From contig NC_089731.1 in NCBI RefSeq assembly GCF_035083965.1, positions 1,788,001-1,852,000 of the forward strand: a stretch of 64,000 nt of DNA, in the 5' to 3' direction. Below are positions 1 through 12,200 of the stretch, in pieces (within the stretch, counting starts at the first letter, position 1; each line of letters opens with the position of its first letter). The notes under the pieces were generated by a model, which saw only the letters and a program-made list of their open reading frames with translations, did no database searches and was not told the DNA's origin. The DNA is from Branchiostoma lanceolatum. Lineage: Eukaryota; Chordata; Leptocardii; Amphioxiformes; Branchiostomatidae. The position numbers and the translations under genes are program-made.

Positions 1-351
1 AAGGTTGTTATCTAGTTTGTAGAAAAAGATGAGGCGGTGAGGAAGTGTGATAAATAGAACAATCGTAGCTGAGTTATCTTTGGAACAATGCTAGTGTCCC
101 CAGACAGAAACTCCAGAAGGAAATGTATCAATCACTGTGAGTTAGAATCAAAGCACCATCATGCATGTATGTTACGCAAGACATCACGCTATTTCTGGGT
201 AACTCAGTGGAAGCAGTCATATATGGTAACGTGAGGTGACAAGTTATAGCTCTAAGAAATGTCAGTAAATACTAGCGGTGATGTGAAGTGGTAACCAGAG
301 GCAGAGATGGTCTTGAACTACATATAAAGGCACTCTTAAGCTCAACTACTA

Positions 352-559
352 CTGTAAATGCAGAAATGTTCGCAGGGATTTGATTTCGCGGTAGGGAGAA
401 AATTAAGTGTTCGCGGTGGTTTTGAGTTCGCTTTTGTAACAATAGAAGCGTCACAGTCACACAATGGAACGGCTTTTCGCGGTGGTTTTAAGTTCGCGGT
501 AAAGAGTTCACCGTGAAACCGCGGACATAAAACCACCGCGAACATTTCTGCATTTACAG
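352..559. mobile_element. MITE with TA target duplication
   Basis: The ends are inverted copies beginning CTGTAAATGCAGAAATGTTC and are flanked by TA at 350-351 and 560-561. The interior has several GTTCGCGGTGG-type blocks in both orientations. There is no coding capacity. The TA duplication fits a Tc1/mariner-mobilised non-autonomous element. A related, internally shortened copy lies at 43919-44073. Confidence 0.75.
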
Positions 560-1682
560 TACATAGGAAAGTTGTTTTCTGATCTAGCATTTCTCATGAG
601 TAGCTTTCTGTAAAACATGACTGCCGAACAGAACCCAAAAGTGAGAAAAAAAATTGTACACAGATGCAAAAAAACAAGCTAATTTCACAAGGTACTATAT
701 TACGTCTGGGTAACTCTAGTGAGAGCAATCATTGTAACTTGAGACAAAAGGTCATGGATCTACGAAATGTAAGCAACATCGTAAGCAGTAACCGGAGAGG
801 GTCTAGCCATGAACTAGTTATAAGGACAATCTCATCATTGCAAATGCAATGAACGAATATTTTTTTTTTTTCAATTTCTCTTCATTTTGCAATGACTGGA
901 CAAAACACTTCTGATGAGTAGCTTTCCGTGAAACGTGTCCAACTCGTACTACGTCACTATAAAGTGTTGCAAAGTTTTGTACAAAGATCTAACGGTAAAG
1001 AATTTCTGCACAGACAAACTAATTTTACACAGTAACGACATCAACTTTCCAAGGGTATGGAAAATGACTCCTGGAAATATGTCATTGCCAAGACATTTAG
1101 AAATAAACTGCTCAAAAGTCTCTGTGGTACCGATAACTAATTTCACGCCCAGGTTCCTACCGGCTCTGAAGGACGTGTCTAAATGCTAAGGTCGTGTTCT
1201 GAAATAAGACGGCGGGGAAGATTGACTGCCGGAGGCACACAGTGTTGCACACGACACGGTGTTAATGGAAAGGAATCAATGCCGGAGGCTGTCTGTCATG
1301 TAAGTACGTGGAAGGACGTGGGGACTGTGAAGCTTTCGAAAATGTCAAGTGTGAAGAGTTGTGGATTTCTGTAAAATCCTTACTCAAGAAATCTAAAAAA
1401 AGGAACAGCCTTGACTGTAAAGTTCAAGTTCAACTAAGTGCAGATACAGACAGTGTAGTGGCCTGGTATCCATTCCTATTGAAGCTACAGGATATTTTCT
1501 ATTTGCGGAGGGAACAAAACAACGGCCGTGGGTGCTGCAATGTGGATAGATTCAATGCTGGCGTAATACGCCACAAAATAATATAGACAGAACGGAATAG
1601 AGTAATTAAAGTACAGGTAAAACAATTCCACGATAGTGTAGAATAAAATTTTGATAGCCTATAATCTACCAATTCCAAATCT

Positions 1683-1768
1683 TGTCTTGTAGGTGACGTC
1701 ACCCTTAGTTCCATTAAATGGATTTACCCACGGATAGAACGAAGGGTGACGTCACCTACAGGACAGGC
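1683..1768. repeat. Short inverted repeat with two TGACGTCA motifs
   Basis: Two arms containing TAGGTGACGTCACCCT and its reverse complement are separated by about 40 bases, so the stretch can fold into a hairpin. Each arm carries the palindrome TGACGTCA, which matches a CRE/ATF site. It may be a small foldback element; a regulatory role for VWA5B 1.5 kb downstream is only a possibility. Confidence 0.6.
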
Positions 1769-3229
1769 GCAATGATTGCTTCTCCATGTACCACTGTCTC
1801 CTTGTGTAGGTCACACGTGGGGTTTAGGGACAAGGTTGTGCTGATACATACGGGCTAAGGGACGGAAGGACTTCATTCCATGTAAACAAGGACAAGGACA
1901 TCCAGTCAGTTTCAAGATACTAATTGATTCATTTAAAAGCGAATCATTCAGCGTCCTTGTCAGCAATTTAAGTGAATATTTATGTCTCCTTGAGTTCTCA
2001 AATCCTTGATCAAGTTTGCAATAATATCCACAGATATATTCAGGAAAAAGCAAGGCAATCAGAGATGGCAGACTTCATCCCCTTGCCCATACTGCTTACC
2101 AATTCAATGGCGCAGACAAAAGTATCGGCACTGAGGATGTATCAACACACACACATGCAGAAACACAGACGAGCCAAAATAACATTTCAATCACTCTGGA
2201 TAACTCAAATTGCTGTTGTAAAATAATAGAGCTTTGATGGGCTTTACACCTGTAGTTATGTGTTTTTTTTTGTGTGTGTGTGTGTGTGTGCATACATGTA
2301 GTTACTTAGTTTTCTATTCTACGTGTGCATCATCATCATGCAGTTCTAACACTATATGTGTGCAGTTGTGGGGTTTAGATTTACATAACGTTTTCCTTTA
2401 CAGATCGCTGTTGGCGGAGAACTAACTGCGTGGTGACGTCGCGAGATTCAGATAGGACCGCATATAAAAAATCTGTAGGGTTCAGTCGGAAAATGCTAAC
2501 CTTCTGAGGTTATACATAAAAAAATTACCTGTGCGGAACACGGAAATAGACTGCCTGGACACCATTACAGAAAATATACCCACTTACGATGAATAATCAC
2601 AACCGAAGAATTGCTGTTATTCATTGATGGCAGTAAAAGATACAGCTGCATAGTCCGGACCAAAATGACCTTTTCGTCCTGATACATCCAGAAATAGACC
2701 GACTGGGAAAATATAGGATCTCAGCACATCGATCAGTGGTTTATGCCAAGTCCGACCCAACATGTACATCTAGGTCTGACGGGAAAACCCTATCACTCAC
2801 CTCAGCAGTCTCTTTGAATAGATCACTAGGCGGCTTAAGAAGGATTTAATGCACGCCTGAAAGTATCGGAAATCATGAGCACACCCTTCAGCGGGCTACA
2901 CTAGTGAAGAGGGTAAGGACTCTACTTTTATGTGAACCGTTGCAAGAGATATCACATGACGATAGTTTTTCCAAGAACTTGACAAGATTTTCCAAGAACT
3001 GTATCAGAGCACGAAAGATTGCCACATTTATCATAGAAAAGGATATCTGATTGTCAAAAGGGGGCACTACGGTTGAACTGGGCTGAGGAAGACAGCATCT
3101 TTGCATCTGCCTAGAGAATTAAACTGCACGTTAGCTGCATCAAAGACAGAAATAGACTGCCTACAGAGAGGTAAAGCCATCTAGGATCAAGATTGGCTAT
3201 TTTAGGTCAGATATTCCATTGACAGGAAG

Positions 3230-6200
3230 ATGCCACGACTGTTGAACTGGGCCACGCGCACGCGCGTGCCGCTCAAGTCCGTGCGGATATCCGCCTGCAT
3301 GATGGGACACTCCCTGGGCATGACGTCATCGTTCTCGTACTACAATGACCAAGACTATCCGCTAGAGGTCGCTTTTATCTGCCCGCTGGACACCAAGACC
3401 ACGGTGGTCGGCTTCGACGCCATGATAGCGGGACGGACGATAGGGGTGCAGCTGAGGGAAAAGAAAGAGTTGGACTACATTTATGACGTCATGTGTAGCC
3501 ACGAGGGTCTGCACGTGGGTCAGCAGTCTCCCGTCCTGCTGGAGGAGCACTTGGCATCCGGGATCTTTGCGGTGAACGTCGGTACGATACCAGCCCGGGA
3601 AACGGCGACGGTTATCATGAGCACGTCTTCCCGGGTGGAGAACAACTCGAGCGGCGCGCTGAGGTTCAAACTGTCGGACGGCTTCTGTCCGAGACAGGAC
3701 AGCCCGAACGGGGGCCCCGAGCCCGACACCGAGGACGACGACGGGTTCTCCTCGGTGGGCACGCGCTCCCTCCCCGTCAACATCGCCGTGACGCCCACGG
3801 CGTCCAACTGGAGCCTGACGAGCCTGCTGCAGGAGACGACCTACACGCAGCTGCCGTACGACTTCGACTTCCACCTGCAGGTGAATACTTTTTTCACGAC
3901 ATTACAGAAAATATGCCGTGAAAAAAGATACTATCAACATTCCTGTCTTTCTCATGTTTGAGATGTCAATCGTTGTGCAATGGTAACTCAGATCAAGGAG
4001 GTTCTATATAAAACCTCCTTGCTCAGATCAAGTTTCTAATGCTAGGGTCACATTTCCCAACCGGGGCCCGGCCGGGCTGTTTGCTAAAACGAGAAATCAA
4101 AATGTATATCAATAGATATGCGCAAGCTATACTCTTAAAAAAAAATTTGTTACGTTGTGTGCTTTTGGTTGTGTTTTATATCATACTTTACGTTCCCAAA
4201 GACTGCCCGGCCAGACCCCGGATTGGAATTGTGACCCTAGCATTAGAGAACATTCGGATTTGAAAACTTTCAAGCTGATGTCTGGATCTAGGCAAAATGA
4301 ATTCGGAGCTGACATTGTAAACTTAAATATCACAATGGATAATTTAGCAACTAACAGCAGTTCATTGATGTACCGAAACTTGTTTAACATATGTAGGTTA
4401 TATCCAAAGATGATGTCATGTACAGTACGACTAAGAGATATAGAATAACTAAACAAACTTTCCACATAATCCCATAATGGTTTAACAATTTTACAGTCAA
4501 AGAAAAAAATGCTCTATATATCCTATAATATCGCAAAAAAATACACTTATTATTTTCTACAATTCTCATCATCTGGTCGGATATATATAATGAAATATGC
4601 AGTTGAAGATGCCGTGGGATTTCACGCGGTTCAATCTTTGCAAAGTACAAATGGGGATATAAGCATTCAATAATGTTCTGAATTCACTCGTCAAAAAGTG
4701 CGAAAAATGAATTAGAATTTAGCCAAAATCAAGTCCAAATGTCCACAACAATATTTTCTACACATGCCAGGTGCATGTACCGCAGCATTTTACCTTAGAG
4801 GCACAAAATGTACCACCAAGGATGGAATACCTATGTTATAACATGAGCCGGCTTATGCCAGTACACCCTGAGCCTCACTTTGGTACATGACCCCCAGCTG
4901 ACCCCGGGAAATTCAAAATGGCCGCCGTAACTGGAAAGAGGTCTATTCTCATCTTCTGGTCGGATATACATGCAATCTGCAGGTGAAGATGCCGTGCCTG
5001 CTGTCCGGCGTGTCCAGCCCGACCCACGCCATACGTGTGGACGCCGACCCCTTCGCCTGCAGCGCCAACGAGGTCTTCGTCACTCTCGCCGAGCCGCACA
5101 CCTTCGACAAGTCTCTGGAGGTTTGCGTTTAGTAATGTCGAAGAGAAGGCCAGCTTTTAATTGTATTGGTCTACGTTTTAAGATGTATGAACTGTTAACC
5201 ATGTCGACATCATTGAACGTTACTTGTACATAATATGTTTGTCTACTCTATATGTTTACAGCTTGTATTGTTGTATTTATGTCCTTGTATGTTCCATGTG
5301 TTAAGTTAGACGACCTGTACCTAGCCCCTCGGGGTATGAATGCACAATAAAGGTCGTTCATTCATTCATTCATTCATTCATTCATTCAATATTCTCATTG
5401 TGTCATCTTTACCGTATACGTTGATTGTAAGCTGCGGCTCAATTCTGTCTCTACTGCAATGCCGTTTTGCTCCATGTTTTTGTTGATAAACCATTTACTA
5501 CTACTACTTACTGCCACAGGTTCTCATTCACTTGGAGCAGCCGCACAAGCCCATCGTGGTACTGGAACACGGCCACAGCGCCGACGCAGAGGAGACCTGC
5601 GACGTCAACAGAACCAGCGGCTTCGCAACCCCCATAGACAGCCCCTTGGCGAGCAGTTTCGAGATCATCGAGGACAGAATCTGCACGGACTTCGTCCACA
5701 ACCCCGTCCTCATGCTGAACTACTGCCCGGACTTCTCAGACATCCTAGCCTCAAACCCGAAGACTTCTGGGGACATCCAAGGCGAGTACATCGCGGTGAT
5801 AGACAGAAGCGGCAGCATGTCCGGAGCGTACATCGCCACGGCCAGAGAAACCCTTCTCCTGTTCCTGAAGAGCCTACCATCGGGCAGTGCCTTCAATGTT
5901 GTCGGGTTCGGGTCCACCTACAAGCCGCTGTTTGACGACAGCGTCCCGGTGAACCAGGAGAACGTGGGCACGGCCAGCACGTGGGTCGGCAAGATGAGGG
6001 CGGATCTGGGAGGTAGGGTTGCTGTCTATGCTGATGTTGATGTTATCTTTCTCCGACTGTTATATTCCTGCTCATGTTGACAAACAGGATGAGGTGTAAA
6101 TGTAAATCATAAGACATATCCCTCCTTAACAAGTGAGTGAATGAGCTTTGTCTTCTGTAAGAAACCGGTTCATCCCATGAAGTTGTCACTGTGATTCCGA

Positions 6201-9200
6201 TTGCCAACGGTCTATAGCTACCGTATAATTATTTTCTCATCATCATATAAAATATCAATCTTTTTACATTTTCAGACAGAACATCATTCTGTGCTAGCTT
6301 TTAAAATATCATAAAGATTGCAAAAGAATGTCTGTAACATGCAAATGAGATATGCAGGCAAGCATCAGGAGGTATCGGTGACCAGACGCGACATCAGAAT
6401 TGCCTCTCTCCTTCATATTTCTGTTAGCAGATATTCGTTTATTCACCCGTTAATTCTTCTCCACAGGCACGAACTTGTTTGGCCCCCTGGAGTGGATTTT
6501 CTCGGCGCCCAGACCGGCCGGCCGGCCCCGGGAGGTCTTCATCCTGACGGACGGCGCCGTCAGCAACACCAGCCGGGTCATCGACCTGGTCAGGGCAAAC
6601 TCCTCACACACGAGGTGAGTACATCCGGGTCAAGTTCTCACTAACCAGGTTAGTACATCCGGGTCAGGATCTCAGCAACACCAGCAGGGTCATCGACCTG
6701 GTCAGGGCAAACTCCTCACACACAAGGTGAGTACATCCGGGTCAAGTTCTCACTAACCAGGTTAGTACATCCGGGTCAGGACCTCAGCAACACCAGCAGG
6801 GTCATCGACCTGGTCAGGGCAAACTCCTCACACACAAGGTGAGTACATCAAGGTCAAGTCCTCACTAGCAAGGTTAGTACATCCGGGTCAGGACCTCAGC
6901 AACACGAGCAGGGTCATCGACCTGGTCAGGGCAAACTCCTCACACACAAGGTGAGTACACCCGGGTCAAGTCCTCACTAGCAAGGTGAGTACATCCGGTT
7001 CAAGTCCTCACAAGCAAGGTTAGTACATCCGGGTCAGGATCTCAGCAACACCTGGTTAGGGCCAACTCGTCTCACACAAGGCAAGTTTTTATGGGTCTAG
7101 TTCCCCCCCTTCCCCCTTTCTCTCTATAGAAAACTCATCATGCTCAAAAAGCTTATAAAACATAAACTATATAGATATGATATACTGCATAGCGTTTGCC
7201 ATTTGTGCTAGGCACTAGGCAGACATCCTCATATTCAGTGCAGTGTATGAAAGAATACCGTTCAAGTCTACATTTATTTTGATTTCAACACATTCGTTTT
7301 GTTGAATTCTTAGTTAAGCAATTGTACATTTTATTTATTTGTATAGGGGACTCCAGGAAGAATAGTGCATATTTATCGTATCACTAATGGAGATCTTAAT
7401 AAAACAAACAAACAAACAAACATATTTCATCAGATGCTGGGCTGTGGGGATCGGAGAAGGTGCGTCACGTGACCTAATCCGGGGAATCGCCGAAGCCGGG
7501 CGCGGGAGGGCGGAGTTCGTGACCGAGATGGACAGGATGCAAGCAAAGGTAAAAAAATACACTTTTATCTTTAATATTTCATATCATTGTATATATATAT
7601 ATGATCTGCCGGTGCAATGGCCGAGTGGGTAGAGTGTTCGCCTTGCATACGGTAGGTCGTGAGTTCGAACCCCGGCCGGGTCATACCAAAGACTGTAAAA
7701 ATGGTACATACTGATTTCTCTGCTTAGCACTCAGCATTTGGGAAAAAGTATGGAAGTTAAACACACACCACTACCAGTGGACTAGCCCCCTGCTGTAGTG
7801 ATTGCACAAAGTGTGGCCCAAGGGCTACTGAAACGGAGATGGGCGCCGCCCTATGCACCATCGGTGCGGGAAGGAACTTTGACTTTGACTTGATATGATC
7901 TGCAGAAAAAAATACTGGTAAGATTGCTTATACGTGTTCACATTCACTTTCTATATTATATATTAAACAAATGCAAACCGGTTGTCTTTAAGAACCATTA
8001 TCTTGTTATTTCTAATCGACGTTAAGTAAAAAAGTTCGAACAACTTTTATATCGTCTATTATACTTTGCGCATGCGCAGCTCCTGTTGTGCCTAAAGAGG
8101 AGCCTACAGCCTGCGATCTGTGACGTCAACATCGAGTGGAAGATCCCGGATGGAGTGCAGCTGGTGCAGACGCCATGCCACCTGCCTAACATCTACCCAG
8201 GTCAGACTGGCAAAGAATTATCGTTTCTTGATGATAAGTGTGCTGGGTTCTTTAACGTGCTTGAGGTGTGGCTCTACGCACCCACCCCTCACCACCGCCC
8301 CCTGTTTTTCGTCCTATCCAAGAGGACATCCCTAACCGAAGCTAAGGAATCATATTTATTTGAGTGGAGTGAGGATGTTCTCGTTCAGCGCCTTTCCCAA
8401 GGGCACAACATTAGGAGCTGTTAGAGGCTGGATGTTAAATGGACACGTTTTAGACAAAGACATTCTATTTTGCACCACTTTGTCACATCCGTGCACACAT
8501 TGATTGTTGCCTGTTCCACATTTTATAGCTGTCCAGCAATAGCGTTATAAGCTTAATAACTTAACACCCACAAATCATGACTGTAAGTTCTCATGGAGCA
8601 CCAGGGAAAGTTACTTGAAGTCTTCAAAGTCAAGCTACAAACCAAATATCATAAGGATGCATCCATAGCATCTTGGGTTACGCGGTTGAACCATAAACAA
8701 ACCAACAAACCCACAAACACACGTGCGTAATAACAAACTCATACTAACCGACTGAACTCCTATCTCAGGGGACACGCTGACGGTTTATGGCCTACTGTGG
8801 GACGAGTTCAACGTGGACCAATCCCCGTTCTCGTCTCTCCACGGCATGAACAGCCGAGACTCGTTCAGCGAGAAGAAGCCATTGGAGGACGACCTGCTGA
8901 TGGACATCGTCATGGGCGTCACCGGAAATAAAGACCCGGAGGCGGATGTGACGAAACAGGACGAGGAGATCATCAAGCGAGACAACGAGGATTTGAAAGA
9001 AAAAGGTGAAATATGAAAACCAATGAAAGGAAATAGATCATAACGGGTCAATAAACTCAAGATTGCATACTATCGTACAGATACATGACTGCTAACACTA
9101 ATCACTTGAAGATTTTAGAAGCCGGACATGTTGAACATTCAAGTAACTGGATGTGAAATACAGTTTCACAACATCATTTGAAAGAGGATGCTGTCTGAAT

Positions 9201-12200
9201 TAATTTTGACTTGCAAGTTCAAAGTTGTTTTTTTCTCTCTCAAACAGATATTGACGAGAGCTTGAAACATGACGAGCTCCCTTCCCCCGACAACGACAAA
9301 CCTAGGCATGGGAACGAGCACATCTCCCCTGAGAACGAGAAGCTGATACCTAGGAACGAGCGCATCTCCCCTGACAACGAGAACCCCAGGCATGGGAACG
9401 AGCGCATCTCCCCTGACAACGAGAAGCTGAAAGCTGGGAACGAGCGCAGGACGTCCACCTCCAAGGACAACCTGCTGAACAGCCTGAAGGAGCCGCACGT
9501 CAGGAGCATCAGCGCTGACGCAAGTAAGTATAAACGAACTAGTAAACGCATGATTAAGGTTCCGGTTCGGAATTGTTTTGACCGCCTACCTAAATAGTGC
9601 GTGAAGATAAGACGCAAATCCTAGGTTTTCTCGTTAGTTTTGGCCCCCGATTTTTCGGCTATCGCTATAGCAGTGTATAATCTTTTATATTTCCTGAAAG
9701 ACCCGATCTTCGTAGCGTTTTACGGTTTCGGGGTTTTGGTCGTCCGCGAAGACTTCCTGGTGTTAGTGCGCGATGACGGTAACGCGGCCTTGTCGCCTGA
9801 TTACCCGAATCGTGCATTTCGCATGGTTTTGCACCATCGGGGATTGCGGAAAACGTATCCTCAAGATTTTCTTCATTTGTACATATTAGATAGACAAGAT
9901 GTTGGCCTTTATTGCCATGCCAGTCATTATCCCAGGAAAACTTTTAATTTCTGTGCAGCGGCCTGTGAAGAATGCCCCTAAACTAGTAGTTTTTGGTTGA
10001 AAACTTGAATTTAATGATGGTTTTTATAAAAAATCACGTTTCCACAGAAAATGTCAACTGAGTCTGTCGATTAGCGGCAAGGCCTTTATTTCTACCAGAA
10101 ACATTTCACTATCCAGAAAACGATGTTTGGAGAAGCGCTAGCCCTTTTCTGACAGGCAGTCGAATCAGCCCAAAATCGTAAAAGAAACTCCGAACCGAGA
10201 CCTTAATGAGTGAGTGAGTGAGTGAGTGAGTGAGTGAGTGAGTGAGTGAGTGAGTGAGTGAGTGAGTGAGTGAGCAAAATGTAACTTTCTCTCCGGCTAG
10301 ATCTGGCTCAATGAGAAAGTACTATCACCGGCCACAATTACAAGTCTGAAAAGTTGGAATTTGAAAGATGTATTTTAAGCATTTTTATTGAATATTTCCA
10401 AAAGTATAAGTTATGAAGAAAGCCACTGAAAGGTTTTGATTGTGTGAATCTTAGCAGTACATTCAACAACAAGTTGAAATAAAAGGCTTGAAGTGAAAAT
10501 GATAATAAGTTTTAAAATCATTGATCTCTGGCAGGTACGCTAAGTTAAAAACGTCTCAGCTATGTACACAAAGGACACTTACAACGTCGTGGTCACATGA
10601 CAGCAAACATCAAATAACACTCACCCCAATGTCCAGGTTACGTCAACACGCCGAGCCCACTGGGAACATCCGGGACATTCGAGCACCTAGAGTGGGACTC
10701 GTACATCGACGAGCGCATCCTGGCGGCGGGGCTGGAGAAGCGCACCGAAGCCAAGCGGGAGGCGCTGCGGAGGCACCTGGAGAGGAAACGGGCAGACAGG
10801 TCGGTAGTTAGCAATATTGAAGCAAATACCTAAGCTCTGATAAAGCTGCTATATTTTTCTCATAACATCTCACCAGGCAAACAGTAGGAAGATTAGTAGG
10901 TTGACGTTAGAAAAGTGCTGACGCCCCCTCCCCACTTGTTCTATCAACTACGTTGTTACACATTCCGCAACAATCCACCTTCCTAACCAACCTTACATTG
11001 CAACATTCGCAGTTCTAGTGACAAGTACCCATCTTACAAAGTTTCCACATTCATCTCATACCTTCTGTGCAGGCATGACAGCAGAGACGGCCAGTGTGTG
11101 GCGATCATCAGAGGAACGCTCTGCGGGAAGGAGTTCGTCCGAGAGGTGCCCTTTGACATTAGCGAGGCCCTTGACCCGGAAGTCACGCTGCCTTCTGGGA
11201 ACGAGGACAGTCCGTGGGATGACGTCATACACCAGTTGGCGGCGACCACGCTCATCCGGGACTTTGAGGACGAGATTCTGCGCAAGGGCTCTTCGCAACT
11301 AGAAGGTAACTTTGAATACGGAACATAAAGTTTGACCTTTCTTTATTAATTAAAAACATGCAACGACAAGGATATTGTGACAACTCTCTTAGCTTTAGTT
11401 TAACATCTGCCTATTACAACGTTAACTCCATGACAAGATCTTAGAGCTAAGCTAGCCAAACATATCCCTTGTTGTGAAAGTCAACTTGTAGACTGTCTTT
11501 TCTTTGATATCTTGAGATGCTTCTTGTCTTGTTTCTTTAGACTCTTAGAGCTAAGCCAGCCAAAACTGTGTTGTCTTGTTCGCTGTAGAAGTGGAAATCT
11601 CGTCCTAACTTGTCTTCTCTACTTTGCTTTAGACTCTCCTATCCACGAGGCGCCCGTGGAAGACGCCGGTTCCCTGAAGGAGAAGATCGTGGAGCTGAGC
11701 CAGACCGCGAACATCCCGTCCCGCCTGACGACGTTCGTGGCGGTGGACGAGCTGACGGGCGCCGTGCTGCCCCCCGTGGTGCACAACAGGCCCAGGGACA
11801 GGGGCAAGAAACGGGCCCAGAGTGAGTAGTGTATACTAATACCGTTAATCTTATATGTAAAAGTTTCCTGTACGCGGCTTCCCTCCCTCCTTTTGTCCGT
11901 ACACACTTCCAGGCACACTTGACCCCCTGGCCGTGTTGAATAACAGGGACAGGGGCAAGAAACGCGCGCAGGGTGAGAAATTGAAATTTAGTAGTACGAA
12001 TCGTATATGTAAAAGTTTAATGTACGCCGCTTCGCGCCTCCTTGTTGAGGTACACACTTCTAGGCACTGTGTGTGTGTAACAGCCCAGAAAGCCTCAGAA
12101 AAAAGGGGGCAAGAAACGGGGACATGGCAAGCAGTACACAGTTATCATAATTTGAAGGGGCAACCCTGTTGTTTTGACCCTAAAACGTATCTGTAAAAGT

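Larger units (their letters stand above)
1..3229. other. Intergenic / 5' flank of VWA5B
   Basis: I see no convincing coding exon here. The stretch holds a TA-flanked MITE (352-559), an inverted repeat carrying TGACGTCA motifs (about 1683-1768) and a GT microsatellite near 2271-2290. The VWA5B promoter and any 5' UTR exon should lie here, but I could not place them. Short open frames in this part show no recognisable domain. Confidence 0.6.

Noticed and set aside
3362-3874. 170-residue minus-strand open frame
   Set aside because: Antisense shadow of the GC-rich VWA5B exon 1.
7610-7690. Possible tRNA gene
   Set aside because: A- and B-box are present but no full cloverleaf, the unit continues for 280 bp with target duplications, and reverse copies occur elsewhere: a SINE.
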